Shown: positions 1-13,014, numbered from the stretch's first letter. The stretch is DNA of 64,000 bases from Girardinichthys multiradiatus (GCF_021462225.1 NC_061811.1:5915663-5979662), one strand, 5' to 3'. The notes: generated from the sequence alone by a model not told the origin. Made by a program: numbers and translations.

Positions 1-228
1 CCGGCAGGGAAAGCAGCCAGAAACACCAATACTGACATTCAGAGCACTGTGTGTGAACAGCAAAGCAGTAAACACGTTTACACTTACAGTCACAAATGCA
101 TTAATTCAACTGTCCCGTTTCTACCGCGACACAAACTGGCACCAGTCACCTTCCATATGCTTCCAGAGGTATAACCAGGCTCTCTACAAGCACAGGAGTT
201 AGTATGTTTTAAATATATTGTAACCACA

Positions 229-2106
229 ACAGAGCCTTGCAAAATTATTCGTACGGCTTGAATTTAGTTTTTTTTTTACATTTTGTCACATTACAACCAC
301 AAACTTCAGTGTATTTCTTTGTGATATTATGTGATAGACCAACACAAAGTAATGCATAGTTGTAAATAAAAATGAAATAAAAATGTGAAAAATACGTTTC
401 TGCCACTGTTGCACATCCAGAGACGTTTTGGATATTTTTCTTTGAGAAATAGCGCACATTAATTTTGAAGTCAAATTCTGAATTGGATTTGCATCTGGAC
501 TTTGACTGGGCCATTCTAACACATGAATATGCTTTGATCTAAATCACTCCATTCTATCTCTGGCTGTATGTTTAGGGTGGTTGTTCTGCTGGAAGGCGAA
601 CCTCTGCCGAGGACTTAAATTTTCTGCAGCCTCTAATAGATTTTCTTCAAGGATTGTCCTGTATTTAGCTTAATCCATCTTCCCATCAACTCTGACCAGG
701 TTCCCAGCCCCTCCTGCAGAAAAGCATCCCCTCAACATGATGCTGCCACCATCAAGTGTGATCGTCTGGATGCTGTGTTTAGGTTGATGTTCAGTGTTTG
801 TTTTTCTCAACACATGTCGCTATGCATTTAGGGCAAATGGTCTCATTTAAGCAGAGCATCTTCTTCCTGCATGGCTTATGGGAGCATCTTCTCCCGATCC
901 AGATCATTAAGTACTGGTGCCCCCCAGGAGTGTGTTCTATCCCCACTCCTCTTCTCTCTGTACACAAATGACTGCACCTCATCGGACTCGTCCGTGAAAC
1001 TCCTTAAGTTTGCAGACGACACCACTGTCATTGGACTGATCCAGGACGGTGATGAGTCTGCATACAGACAGCAGGTGGATCGGCTGGTACACTGGTGCGG
1101 TCAGAACTACCTTGAACTGAACCCACTCAAGACTGTGGAAATGGTGGTGGGCTTTCGGAGAACACCACCCTCATACACCCCCCTCACCATCCTCAACAAC
1201 ACTGTATCGGCCTGGACCACTTCAGGTTCTTAGGAACCACCATCTCTGAGGACCTGAGATGGTCTTCACACATAGACACTGTTTGAAAGAAGGCCCAGCA
1301 GAGACTGTACTTCCTGAGGCAACTCAAGAAGTTCAACCTTCCACAGGAGCTGTTGGTCATCTTCTACACTGCCATCATTCAGTCTGTCCTGTCTTCATCC
1401 ATCTCAGTGTGGTTTGGCTCATCCACAAAACAGGACAGGTCCAGACTGCAACGAATAATCAGGACTGCAGAGAGAATAATCAGGGCTGACCTTCCCTCCA
1501 TCCAGGACTTATACAGGTCTAGGGTCAAGAAAAGAGCTGCTAAAATCTCTGCAGACCCCACATACCCTGCACATAAACTGTTCAGAGCTTTACCTTCAGG
1601 TGGCGCTACAGAGCACTGTTCACTAAAACCAGCCGCCACAGAGACAGTTTCTTCCCCCAGGCTGTTTCTCTGATGAACATTCAATAGAGAACAAAACAAC
1701 ATCATACAGATGTTGCAAATGCACCTTTTTATTATATATGTGTATATTGTACATTGTAAATATGTATATTCTGTAATACAAAAACAAAACCAAAGAGCAA
1801 AGTGTACCGGAGTCAAATTCCTTGTTTGTATGTACGAACTTGGCAATAAAGCTTATTCTGATTCTGATTATGGAAATCAGGACTTCTCTCTTTCCTTCAA
1901 AAATAACGTCCTTCTTTCTACTCTTCCACGAACAGCAGATTTCTGCCTGACTAACAACTGTTCTGTCAACACTTTCTCCCACCTGAGCTGTGGGTATTTC
2001 CTGCTCCTCCAGAGTTGGCATGGACCTCTTGGAAGCCCATCTGATAATTAAATCCCAATAAAATAAACTGAAGTTTCAGGGGGCATGAATATTTTTGCCA
2101 GCCACT
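229..2106 (-). mobile_element. Degenerate Tc1/mariner transposon, split by an L2 LINE
   Basis: The two ends mirror each other: the left end reads 'ttgcaaaattattcgta' and the right end 'catgaatatttttgcca', decayed forms of a terminal sequence that recurs throughout the window. Between them the minus strand carries Tc1 transposase relics, including WPSQSPDANPIQNL, which corresponds to the family's C-terminal DDE block. The last catalytic Glu (usually in NPIENL) is Gln here. Stops and frameshifts are frequent and about 1 kb of L2 interrupts the element, so it is dead. Tc1 transposases cut and paste DNA at TA sites; that is family knowledge. Confidence 0.85.
876..1873 (+). mobile_element. 5'-truncated L2-type LINE fragment (RT end and 3' tail)
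   Basis: The plus strand encodes the end of a non-LTR reverse transcriptase, with GAPQ..LSPLLFSLYTND and the catalytic FADD at 1009-1020. The C-terminal part (QSVLSSSISVWFGSSTKQDR) lies in another frame at 1353-1673, so the reading frame is broken. The 3' end has 'ttggcaataaagctta' followed by repeated ATTCTG, typical of fish L2 tails. The insertion lies inside a Tc1 relic, and the hexamer TTATGG occurs at both edges (876-881 and 1868-1873), a plausible target-site duplication. The endonuclease and the front of the RT are missing. Confidence 0.88.
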
Positions 2107-3355
2107 CTACTGATTGTGTCTATAATAAAACTTATTAACTCATTTCTTGGTGTGAGACAAGTCGTAATACTCAAAACAGACAGAAAGTGATTGGTACAAT
2201 TTTGTATCTTGGGAGAAATGCAACATTTGGATTAGTTCAAAAGGGTATTAATACTTTAGCAAGGCACTATAATGAGAAAGGTAATGTAAACAGGATACAA
2301 AGAGCAGCAGGAAGTAATAGAATGTCTCCCTGCAAGGTGTACAAGATGTGCATTATCTTCAAATCTTACAACCAAAGAAGACAGGTTTACACAAACTTGC
2401 ACAACAGCAAGGCAGACGGGGATGCAGGCGCATGTACATAAAGTAGTTATCTCACAGCCTAAAGTTTTCTGAATTGAACCTTGTGGCATCATTTAATCGG
2501 AATATGTTGGATAAATAGATGAACCATGCTGAGTGAGTGGCAGCTCTGACATCATTATACAAACTTGAGAGGTGATTAGAAGCAATTCATTTCAGAAACA
2601 ATTTTCTCCTGGACACAACAGTGTCTCTCTACTTGTGGAGTGGCTTTGAGGCGTTTTTACAGCACGTTTCCACTGGCATTTACAAATTAATTTTACTGGA
2701 AAGTTTTAGTTTTGTAAAATGGATCAAAAGCTGCAAAACTTTAATTAGCTCTTTTTGTCTAAACACCAAAAAAAATCATTTTTTCACTGATAAATAATTC
2801 AAATGTAGAAAATGTGATGAGATCTTAAATTTATCTATGTATTTCTCAGAAACAAAAAGTTAGAGGAGATGGGTTTTTACAACTGGGTTACGTCATTCTT
2901 TCTGTAATTTTACTCCTAGTTGACATGGTTACTAGTTGACATGGTTTTATTAGAGCAAATCTGTATCTATTCCTGCTGAATACAACATTCCAGCTGATCA
3001 ATAAAACTTGCTCATAGCGCAATTGACCGCTCCATAATGTCTCATACATTTTTAATAGCTGACAGATCTGTACTACTAGCAGGCCGCTCAATCACACACT
3101 CTGTGTCAATGGGGCTATGCTGCAGTATGTTTGGCTTTGACCAGCTGGCACAACTGTAGACCTCCCAGGAAGATGTTGCCTTGCTGTCAGCATATGCCTC
3201 TCTTATGAATGCAGATGCATCATAAATACTTTTTGCACCTTTCAATTAGTTATGTATTTTCCCTTTATCCATTTTTTCTTTCCGACAAAGGTTGACACGT
3301 TCCATTGTGATTGTTAGGATACTGACTTATAGAGATGTTCTAATATTTACTAAAC
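2107..3355. other. AT-rich DNA with no recognised feature
   Basis: I see only short chance reading frames, no splice-flanked exon pattern and no repeat I can name. Confidence 0.5.
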
Positions 3356-3359
3356 CTTT

Positions 3360-4660
3360 CTTGTAATTACAGTGGGAGAAAATAGCAATGATTTTCCTTA
3401 GAAAATATAATTTTTAATAGTCCTGTTAATTGAAATTTATGCCAGATATCAGTAACAACCCAACTATTTCACATTTTTTACGTAATCCAAACAAATAACT
3501 CCATAAATGAATGTAATAAAAGTGGAATGCCATGAAGACACAAAGAAAATAAGCTGCAAAAAGTAACAGAAAGCGAAGAAAACTGAATAAATCTGTCAGT
3601 ATTTATATAGTGATCCGGTTCCCTATTTAATATCAGCTTTAGACTTAATTGACGGCCTATAAAAAGTTTCTCCTTGCCAAAGCATCACACAAGAAGCATG
3701 TCATGATGGAAAAAAGCAAATATCTCTCCCTACAGAACCTTGTTAAAAAGAAGCTGATGGTGCTTGTTACAAATGCATTCTCTAAACCAGTCATGACTGG
3801 GTGCTCATCCCAACATGTTTGACAGAGGAGTCAAATATTCGGCCGTCTTTCTGTCCATCCATCCTGTCCAAAATATAATCAGAAACCTTGTCTCAGAGCC
3901 AAGAAGAACCAATCACAGAAAGCCAAGACCTGGAATTTCCAGGTACAGTATTTCCACAGAAACAAAACATTATAGATTCAGCCACAGTGGCCTCCATGCA
4001 TGCTCACTGCACAAGACTCAGTCAAGTTTGGTGGTGCTGGGCTATTCAGGAAATGCTCTTGGCAAACCTTAAATACCTTAAGTAGGGATGAATATAGAGA
4101 TGTACTGGGACATTCCTAAATAAAAATTTTTAACAAGACAATGATCTCAAACACACAGCTGAGGAAAATCTCAGTCGGCTCCAGAGAAAGAAAATAGAGT
4201 TGCTAGAATAACCCAGCCAGTCACCTCATGTGACTCCAACTGAAAATCTATGAAAAGAGCTAAAGATGACAGTGCAAAGAAAACAGACGCAGGACATTTT
4301 GGGTCTGAAAGCAATTTGTTTGGAAGAGTTGTCAAAATCACTTCAGAACAATGGATGTGACTGGTTTCTCCACACAGGAGACGTCTTTAAGCCATCAATG
4401 CCCACAAAGACTCTTCTAGGTATTGAATAAATGTGTTCAGTAGTTATTCCCTAAACCATTCTACTTTATTCCAAATAATTTATGGACTTATTTATTTTTA
4501 TTTGTTTCTGAATAACCTGTTGTTAAATATATTTGCTGGGAACTGCATGTTCACAAGCCCATTAGAAATATTTTGACTTAGAAAAATGTTGATGTGTTCT
4601 TTTCTTTTTTTTCCAATTGTATATCTAGGGTCAAAATTATTTCCAGACAATTGCATTACG
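3360..4660 (+). mobile_element. Very degenerate Tc1-like transposon
   Basis: The region around 3960-4420 resembles the second half of a Tc1 transposase gene in order and spacing: a 'tttggtggtgctgggc' stretch (the GGG..W block), 'aagacaatgatctcaaacac' (the second catalytic Asp region) and 'cctcatgtgactccaactga' (the [10 protein letters not shown] region). The 3' flank near 4430-4510 ('aataatttatggac') resembles one fish Tc1 subfamily. All frames carry stops. The boundaries are approximate. Confidence 0.5.
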
Positions 4661-5815
4661 ATTGTCATTCACTCACTCACATATTTTCCATTTCCTGTGC
4701 AGCATGTTGTGGTGCTCACCTCCAGCAGTGAGGGAGAGAGAGTTAAGGTTACACTCTGATACAGGTGACTGGTCCTGGGCTTGTTTAATTTCCTGGGAGG
4801 TGTGGGGGATTTTTAATTGAATTATTGATATTACAACGAAGTTTTAACATCCTCAAAAAGCCTCCAGAAGTAAAATTGTTTGTTCTGAGACATAATCTTG
4901 TTAACAACTGCTGCACAGACACATTGAACATCCTCTGTTGTTCTCTGGCTTCCTCACATGGTTTTCAGCTCCATTCTGCAACATGTTCCACAACAGTGAC
5001 CCTTAACTAGACCCCCTCGGCTGTGCCAGCCTCCAATCCTCTGACGGCATTTTAAGGCCTGTCTGCTCATTGGGATTGGATCTGAGAGACCCTGACTGAG
5101 CAGCCAAATTCAGGAGATTTCATTGGCATATAGTGTAAGGATTAATGAGCTAAACCTGATTCCATCATTTCCACCACACAACACAACAGTAAGAAGCTCT
5201 TACTGTGGTTGACTTACAGACTATAGCGTTTTTGTGTGCTTGTGTTGCAGGTGTGTGTGTGCAGCACAAGAATGAGTAAATGGCAAAGTGAACTCTTCAT
5301 TCCTAACTGCATTAGACAGGTGACTCGTGGAAACAGCATTATCCTGGGGCAAACTAAGGAGAACAGAAGCTCACTGTAGTTTGGAGAAAAGGCACAAGTA
5401 AAAGAGCAAAGCTTCTAACACAAAACAGAAAGTCATTAGTAACTTTTCTTTAACAATAAATCCAAGAGTGCCTGCTTCATTTGCAGTGGATGCATTAATG
5501 TCAACTTAAGCCTTTGCCTTTGATTGCTCTAATTGCAGCCAAAACCCAAAGAGAATCTCAAAACCAGCATGTTAGAAGTACTGATCTACCACTGAAAAGA
5601 AAACTGCAGTGACAGCTTGCTGGTGAAGACAGATAAAATCTTCAATTGTGTGGAGGTACTGGAACGTTTCAAAGAGTAAGGCTGAATATAATAAAAAGGA
5701 GATCTAATTATTTTTTTATCCAATTCCGCTAAGTTTATTTTTACAGCAACAAATTAAAACAAATGTCATCGAAAGGCACAATCATGGTTGAATCATATGC
5801 AGTTATCCAATCATA
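4661..5815. other. Unique non-repetitive DNA
   Basis: No gene is recognised. From about 4690 to 5200 the composition is more balanced than its surroundings and I see no repeat, with homeodomain-like words such as 'ggattaatgagc' near 5140. It could be conserved non-coding DNA, but that cannot be tested from one sequence. Confidence 0.4.
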
Positions 5816-6715
5816 CAATCACATTTGAAAATGACCACTACACATCAGAATAAACGTATCATTTCCACTGTAAAACATGGTGGTGGGAGCATCATGCTGT
5901 GGGGATGCAAAGTTGATGAGAGAATGGATGGAACTAAATATAGGATGATCTTGGAAGAATACCTGTTAGAAGCTTCAAAGGACTTGAGACTGAGGCGGAG
6001 GCTTATCGTTCAGCAGGTTGATGACCTCAAACATTCATCCAGACCTGCAATGGAATGGTTTAAATCAGGGCATATTTATGTGACCCAGTCAAAGTTCGAA
6101 CCTTGATCAAAACAGAATTTGTGTTGAGACTTGAATTGAATTGAATTGATTTGGCTTGAATTAAATTCAGTTCAATTCAGTTTTATTTATATAGCGCTAA
6201 TTCACAACACACGTCGTCTCAAGGCACTTTAGAAAGTCAATTCAATCCAATCATACAGTCCAAGTCAGGTACATACATTGCTATTAATCCTAACTATCAA
6301 ACAGTCGGATTTAGTTTATTATTCAAATTGGTTAAAAAGTTGCTCTATCCAAGGAAACCCAGCAGACTGCATCGAGTCAGGGAAATGTACTGTTCAAAGA
6401 CACTCTCCATCCAGTCTAACTGACTTAGAGCTATTCTGAAAATGATAACCAAAGTTTCAGTCTTTAGATGTGCAACACTGGTAGAAATGTACCTCTGAAA
6501 GTCTTACAGCTGTAACTGTGGCAAAATGTGCTTTCTCAAAGTTTTCTATTGACATCCATGTAATAATTTAATTTCACTTCACAATTCTGCGGTACTTTTT
6601 GTTGGTCTATTACATAAAATCCTCAAATCATTCACAAAACGCAGTAGTTGTAAGTTGAGAAAGTGGAAAGTTCAATGAGAATAAATACTTCTGCAAGGGG
6701 ATGTAGGCCTTCACC
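5816..6715 (+). mobile_element. Tc1 transposase relic, split by another repeat
   Basis: The reading frame at 5825-6106 contains [11 protein letters not shown], the conserved block between the first and second catalytic Asp of Tc1 transposases, followed by a decayed DDE region. The remainder resumes after a nested repeat, at about 6430-6715, with 'tctttagatgtgcaacactgg' decayed C-terminal sequence and the 3' end 'ttggtctattacataaaatc'. The N-terminal half is missing. Confidence 0.8.
6122..6425 (+). repeat. Dispersed fish repeat ('tatatagcgctaattcaca' type), nested in Tc1
   Basis: It begins with an AATTC/AATTG-rich head, then 'tttatttatatagcgc' and 'gtctcaaggcacttt', continuing to 'aggaaacccagcagactgca'. 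The same order of blocks occurs at 59527-59990 (longest copy), 11600-11680 and, inverted, at 19125-19335. I do not know its class. It interrupts a Tc1 relic and so inserted later. Confidence 0.75.
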
Positions 6716-8290
6716 ACCTGCTGAATCTCAGCCTCTGGTCACTCCAGATCACAAGAGAAGACATTCAAAGGTGTAAAATTACTGTTCAGGAAGCAACAGT
6801 AGGCAGAAACTCCTACTGTTAGAACTAATCAATGCGTTGTGACTTATTGAAACACACTGAAACTGAATACGTAATTTTCTCACACTATTTCTCATTCTAA
6901 AATATTTTATTTTATTACAAATGGCCAGCAGTGTCTGCATGACAATTTGTCATGCCGCTCTGAAGCTATATTTGTTCAGGGCAGCAAACGCTTCAGAGAG
7001 CACAACAGCAGCAATGAAAACACTGGTTCAGGGACCAGTGCCAGGTGAGAATGATTAATTCATTTTTAAAAAGTTACTAATAAGTTTACTTTTCTCTTTC
7101 TATGCAGCAGTGTTTGGGGGCCCTGGACACCAACACGCCAATCATTATAACACAGAATACCAGCGAGCATTGTGTTGTTATATTTGACTGTGTTTACTAA
7201 AGCGGAACGCCTCTAGCTGGGTGCTGGGGGCCAACCAACACTCATGTATTGTTCAGGTCTGTGATGGAACAAGCAGATATCTTTGTGGTGAATCTAATCT
7301 TTAAAGCAGTCCTGTTAGCTTGTATTGTAAAATATGCCACCATTACAGGGTCATTGTTATAGAACGTGAAATGCAGCAAAAACATTGAAAAATAAAAACT
7401 GCTACAACAGCAGCATGAATTTTTGTGCTTTGGAAAATCTTGTGGTTTTTTGTGTTCGGTTAATGTTTATACTAAAGCTATATTTTAGCTTGCATAATTT
7501 AAACAAGTACCACAAATATTTAAAAAATAAACTACGGCTTTAAAAATGTACTTCGCCTCTTCTTTTGCTTTATCTGCCATTTTTTCTGTGGGTTTGTCCT
7601 AGAGACCTTTCAGTAATGATTGTAGAAATATCCCCATCTCACAGAAAATGTCCTTTTATTGTTTTCAAGAATAAATGGGTTAGTCTTTTTTTATTAACCA
7701 TTGCAAAAAGTAAAATAAACACAGAAATCATCATGGAAATAAAAGGTTTGCATTGGTGCTCTGAATATACATACTATATGCACTTTATTTTTCTAAAAAC
7801 CTCTAAAATACCAGCTTGGAGAGCCAAGCTCTGATGCGTTGATATTTATTACCATAGATGCATGTCTAAGAAAGTATCATAAAGATCTGAACTCACATTA
7901 AAGACCACACACTGTTCTTTAGATATATATAATTTGAAAGATTACATAAAATCTGGTAGTTTACGTTTAGAAGTGCCAAAGGAGAGGGGACCCCCTAGGT
8001 ATAATTTTGCTGTGAAGATATAGAAAAGGCCATTTTGCCTCCCTAATCAACATGAGAGTGAGAGTAATATAATAAAAGATGTCTGCACAAAGAGTTTCAC
8101 TCTATGTGGTTGAAAGTCAGGCTTTGCTACCCTGACTGTCAAAGTCTTAGTTTAGACTGAACTTGGACAAGAAGTGCTGAACAAACCCCAGCTGTCAACA
8201 CTGTTTTCAAGGCTGAATTACAATGCTGAGTTAAGAAGAAGGATGTCCATGGACTTTTAGGTTTTTTGTTAAAAATGGTCAAACACAACT
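6716..8290. other. No recognised feature
   Basis: AT-rich sequence. Short frames occur (for example 7565-7834) but show no domain and no supporting signals. Confidence 0.5.
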
Positions 8291-8298
8291 GCTGTTAC

Positions 8299-8662
8299 CA
8301 GATCTTTTACAGTCAGTCATTTTCTACCACTTATTCCATAGTGGGTCACAGGTGCCTATCTCCAGCAGTCTATGGGCGAGAGGCAGGGTACACCCTGAAC
8401 AGGTCGCCAGCCCATCGCAGGGCAACACACAAACAACCAAGCACACACTCTTTCATACACCTAAGGGCAATTTAGAGTTACCAATTAACCTAACAGGCAT
8501 GTCTTTGGACTGTGGGAGGAAGCCAGAGTACCCAGTGAGAACCCACGTATGCATGGGGAGAACATGCAAACTCCATGCAGAAAGACCCCAGGCTGGGAAT
8601 TGAACCCAGCACCTTCTTGCTGCAAGGCAACAGCGCTACCAACTGCGCTACCATGCAGCCCA
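8299..8662 (-). mobile_element. tRNA-derived SINE, near full length
   Basis: Read on the minus strand, the head is tRNA-like. It has an A box TAGCGCAGTTGG (8639-8650) and a B box GGTTCAATTCC (8596-8606), the internal RNA polymerase III promoter. The body follows, with 'actgtgggaggaagcc' on the plus strand and 'gcgatgggctggcgacctg' on the minus strand, and ends in a 'gaaaatgactgactg' tail. Partial copies occur at 11845, 36375, 36805 and 48695. It lacks coding capacity and would need a LINE to move. Confidence 0.85.
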
Positions 8663-8884
8663 GGTCTTTTACATTTCACTAAAAATATAATCAGTACACT
8701 GAGAGTGGACCTGACAGCCTGCAGTGAATCACATACACAAACTCATCTTCCTCTCAGAAACTGACAGTTTCAGGATCATTGGGCACAGCGCTGAGTCTTC
8801 TGATATGTTGAAAATGTTGATGGGTTTGAATTTTAAATGTAACCTTTATGTGAGTGTTCAACTGAACAGGACAATACAACATTC

Positions 8885-9330
8885 TGTGCTCTGAGAAAGT
8901 ATTCACAACCTTAAAAAGTATTCAGTTTTTATCTTTTTCTCACCCTAAATGTTTCAGATCAAGTTACATAAATGTTTTGACAAATATATTCTGAGTAAAC
9001 ACAGATAGAATATATTTCTAAGGCTTTTGGGCTGCAGTGAACCAGAGTGAGAGTCATCATCCACAGCTGGAGAAAACGTGGAACCGTGGTGAAGTTTTTC
9101 AGGAGCGCATCCAAGACTTATCCCGTTCATAAGAAAAGCAGAGGAACATCTAAAGCACTGCAGGTGTCACATACCACAGATAAGGTTAGTGTTTGTGATT
9201 CAACAACAAGAATGAAATTCCAGAAACGTTTTGATGATTCCCAAAACGTCAGGATAAATATTCTGTTCACTGACGAGACAAAGTGGGCCATTTTGGAAGG
9301 TGTAAGTCCTTCACCTGATTGATACCTTTT
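8885..9330 (+). mobile_element. Tc1 transposase relic (internal part)
   Basis: 'gagaaagtattcacaacc' near 8893 resembles a fish Tc1 end. The frame at 9047-9322 contains ILFTDETKWAILEG, matching the block around the first catalytic Asp of Tc1 transposases (usually W(S/T)DE(S/T)). Neither the N-terminal DNA-binding domain nor the rest of the DDE domain is readable. Confidence 0.7.
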
Positions 9331-10254
9331 ATACAGTGAGATCCATCCAATCCTTTGTAACCTATTTGCAAACTGTGACTTCGGTGAAAGGATACAAATA
9401 TGGAAATGTCTGGATGATCCTACTGGGTCAGCTAAAATTTATTGCATGTTCATCAGATTTTGTATAATTCATTGAAGGTGTGAACTCAGAAGACTGGATG
9501 TTGCAAGTTAACCAGAAAGTGCATAAAATAAAGATTTAGTTTAAGAGCCTAACCTATGCAACAAGGCTATTGCATCTTTTCAGTGAGTCTCTAATGCCTC
9601 AACAAGTACCTAGTGACCATAATATTTAATTTACCATTGAAATAGAGCATCCTCCTCTGAGGACAACAAAGAAACAAATATATCTATGAATATTTGCATA
9701 TTTTTGTAAATCTAGTCACCTAATTGTTGATTATCGCCACTTTATTAATGAGAAGTTTTAAAACTGGTGCGTTGTCGTGTTCACAACATGTCTCTTCCTG
9801 CTGTTTAGATCTGTTTGTAAAATTACAAAGCTTCCCAATTTATTGCAGAAGCTGCAGAAAGTCACATAAAAAAGAACAACAATTTAAACAAGAAAGCAGT
9901 TATCTTTTGGGACTGAAAGTGTTTGTGAGCAATGTTCTGCATAAATTGACCCCAGGGTCAAACAAATCTATTTAGTTGGCCTGTTGCCCCACAGAAGTAC
10001 AATAGTGATCTGATGTGAAACTCTGGGCACAAAATGAGATATCTGTAGCAATATAAAGGACACATTCAAAATGTGGACTGCATTGTTTGAAGACTAATTC
10101 ATTAGAAGACAACCTGTAGCTTGTTTTTAATATCAGTATCTAAAGTTGAAGCTAGATATTTACAAACAGATTTTTTTTGCCTTTTTCTTCTGACATTTCA
10201 TCTGACTAAACATTTCCCATTTTACATCAGTTAAATTACCCAAATAATCTTTGA
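9331..10254. other. No recognised feature
   Basis: AT-rich with short chance frames only. Some of it may be further decayed Tc1 flank. Confidence 0.45.
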
Positions 10255-10620
10255 TTTTAAGCTATTTTGTTACTAATTTGTTGGGTTATTGTCCATCTGA
10301 AAGACCCATTTGTTCTCAAGCTTTAGCTTCCTGTCTAAGACGTTTCTTAAATATTTCCACATTATGTTTCTTGTTTCCTGCCATTTAATTTGTGAAAAGC
10401 ACCAATCCTGTCTGCAGCAAAATGGCCACTCAACATGATACTATCACCCCGTACTTCACAGATGTGGGTGGTGTTGTCAGGCTTGCAAGCTTCATTCTTT
10501 CTCCTCATAATGCAACACTATGGGTTATGGCTAAACAACTGATTTTTTGTTTTTTCAAATCACAGGACTCCAAAATGTAATTTTTATAAAAGTGTTTTGC
10601 CTTTTAACAGAGACTTTAAT
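10255..10620 (-). mobile_element. Tc1-like transposon fragment
   Basis: The plus strand reads as the complement of a Tc1 transposase gene. 'aacatgatactatcacc' near 10433 is the reverse of the GG.S(I/V)ML block and 'tgaaagacccatttg' near 10298 the reverse of an upstream block. Several stops are present and the termini are not visible. Confidence 0.6.
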
Positions 10621-11595
10621 GTTGTACTTTTCCTCAGCATTTAAAAATGTTTTACAGATCTGATCATAGTGCTATTCAAGGTCAGGAGCCTCCTTCACCA
10701 AAAGAGACATTGAAGTTTGAGAGCTTTCATTGGTGCAACTGATGAAAGTTGTAATATTACAATTTTCAAATTTGTAGAGGCAGGTAATTACCTTTCAAGG
10801 AGCTGACTTGATTTAATTACAGGCAGAAAATAGACGAGATTAAGAAAGAAAGAGCAGATCAAGAACTCGATGAAGCAAAATGACAGCTGTTAAGGTGAAG
10901 ATTACAAAGGTCATGTTAGATACCCGATCTCTAAAAGTAATTAAGTTTTCCAATCTGTTGACATTGACTGTGTGATATCTAAAAGAAACTTAACAGCATT
11001 ATGGGTGCAATTGAGTCAGAAAATGTACACCGATTAGGCATTACATTATGACAGGCTAAGTGAATAACATTGCTTATCTCTTCATCTTTGCACCTGTTAG
11101 TAGGTGGGAAATATAAGCAACAACAAAAAAATATTATCTTCAAAGTTAATCTGTTAGAAGCAGTGAAAATGGAATGTAAGGATTGAAGTTAATTTGACAA
11201 GAGCCAGTACCTAAATGGCTGGATGACTGGGTCATGGACACATAGGACTTATTGATGCACGTTGGGAGCAAAGGCTGTCCTTTCTTCTCTGATCCCATAG
11301 ACGAGCTGCTGTAGCTCTAAATGCCCAAAAAAGTTCATGCTGGATATAATAAAAAAGGTGTCAGAATGCACAGAGGATTGCTGTTTGTTTCATACTAGGC
11401 TAAATAGCTGTAGGCTAACCAGAGTGCCATTGTGTGGCCCAGCCTGTTAAATAAGGTTTTCTTTTACATCTTTGTGATGGGTGCATTACTGCCCTCATAC
11501 ACAGCATTACTGCACACCATCTACACCCTTTCATGGAAACAGTATTCCCTAATGGCAGGATAATGTTCCCTGCCACAAAAAGCAGTTTAGGGATT
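10621..11595. other. No recognised feature
   Basis: No domain-bearing frame and no repeat that I recognise. Confidence 0.45.
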
Positions 11596-11599
11596 GTTT

Positions 11600-11680
11600 T
11601 TCAATTCAGTTCAATTCAGTTTTATTTATATAGCCCCAATTCACAGCACATGTTGTCTCAAGGCACTTCACACAGGGTTT
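11600..11680 (+). repeat. Short piece of the dispersed 'tatatagc' repeat
   Basis: 'ttcaattcagttttatttat' followed by 'tatagccccaattcacagca' and 'tctcaaggcacttcaca' matches the first 80 bp of the copy at 59527. The rest of the repeat is absent. Confidence 0.75.
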
Positions 11681-11844
11681 TTACGCCACAACAAGTTTGA
11701 GATGTTGTTTTAGTCTCCAGATTTCGCAGATGTGAATCCAATCAAGCAAATGTAAGTCTAACATACCATTCGGTATGTTATGCCTGATCTTTGTATACTT
11801 TCACTAATGAATCTGGTTTTGCAAAATCATCCATCCTTTTAGCC

Positions 11845-12090
11845 ATTCATCTTCTACATCTGCTTAATCATTTAAGGGTCATGTGGGGCTGCACAGAACA
11901 TCCATGCATACACACTCTGATACCAATGTGGTACCGAAGCAATTTACAGTGGCCAATAGACCCAACAATTGTATTTTAAAATGAGGACCCAGAAAGAACC
12001 CATGCATACATAAGCAGAACATTCAAACTGCACATAGAACGTACCCAAATGGGACCTTCTTGCTGAGAAAAACAGTGATAGAAACTGTGG
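11845..12090 (-). mobile_element. Degenerate tRNA-headed SINE
   Basis: The block order of the SINE at 8299-8662 can be followed in decayed form ('catgcatacacactctgat', 'caatttacagtggccaata', 'aacccatgcatacataagc', 'gaccttcttgctg'). The B box is lost, so it is probably an older insertion. Confidence 0.6.
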
Positions 12091-12965
12091 AGCCAGTGTT
12101 GAATTAATGCCATGTTTTTCTGTCAAATCATAGTTTTGTCTGTAATCCAGTATATTTTAAATTTAAATGAGCTTTTCATGCACAGCTTGTACTTCTATAT
12201 TCATCTATACACACTGACCAATGTCCTACTGAAAGAAGGGGAAACCCTAATGAGACTTGTTTTTCACATTGATATTCTGCATCAGATTAAATAAACAACC
12301 TTCTTACAATCTGAAGTCATGTTTCATTGTTGTAAAAACAAATATTATTAGATTATTATTATTATCCATAGCTGATCATTTCAAAATCTGTATTGTGCAT
12401 GTTCACAATGATTAACAGTTAAATTTACAGTGTGTCAGTATTAGATCAAACTATTGACCTATTGAAGCTACAAGAAGGTTCAAAGGTCCTAAAATTAAAT
12501 GACCCTGTCAATGTATCTGATTCTCAATGCATATTGATGATTGATATAGAAGACGGGTTATTTCAGAATTCGATTGCACTTCTGCAACTGCTAGTAATTT
12601 TTACATTTCTAATTTGCATAAAAGAAAAAAAAACTGAGGAAAGAACATTTTATTGGCAAGAACAATAAGCCATTCTGTGCCCCGTTATTGAGATTTTCTG
12701 AGCTGTTTGCGCTTATTGCTTGCATAAAATTGATCTTAATAGTCTGGCTCTAAGAAAAGGGTGTGGCTCTGAGACTACGTGGGGTGAAATGGCACTTTAT
12801 AAATAAAACTGAATTAAATTGACTTGAAAAGGATGATAAGAAACATTATAAAACAATCTTCGACCATTAACTGAACTGCATAAAAACAAACTCTTATAAA
12901 AGTACCTCGCACCACTTTTTTCTGGTGACATATTTTATATTTTTGTGCATTCATTTCCAAAATTT
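12091..12965. other. AT-rich DNA; a 35-bp repeat scrap near 12790
   Basis: 'ggcactttataaataaaact' near 12790 is the reverse-oriented head of the dispersed repeat seen at 59527. Otherwise I recognise nothing. Confidence 0.5.
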
Positions 12966-13014
12966 GCATCATCAGAATCAGAATCAGAATCAGCTTTATT
13001 GCCAAGTTCGTACA
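12966..13014 (-). mobile_element. 3' tail of an L2 LINE, cut off by a Tc1 insertion
   Basis: Repeated 'cagaat', then 'cagctttattgccaagttcg' and 'tacatac', is the reverse complement of the L2 3' end seen at 1815-1868. It has the orientation of the large L2 body at 13704-16190, so the two are probably one element with a Tc1 between them. Confidence 0.8.

Noticed and set aside
8586..8661. tRNA gene on the minus strand
   Set aside because: A and B boxes are present, but the arms do not form a full cloverleaf and the sequence continues into a SINE body. The same holds for 61854-61928.
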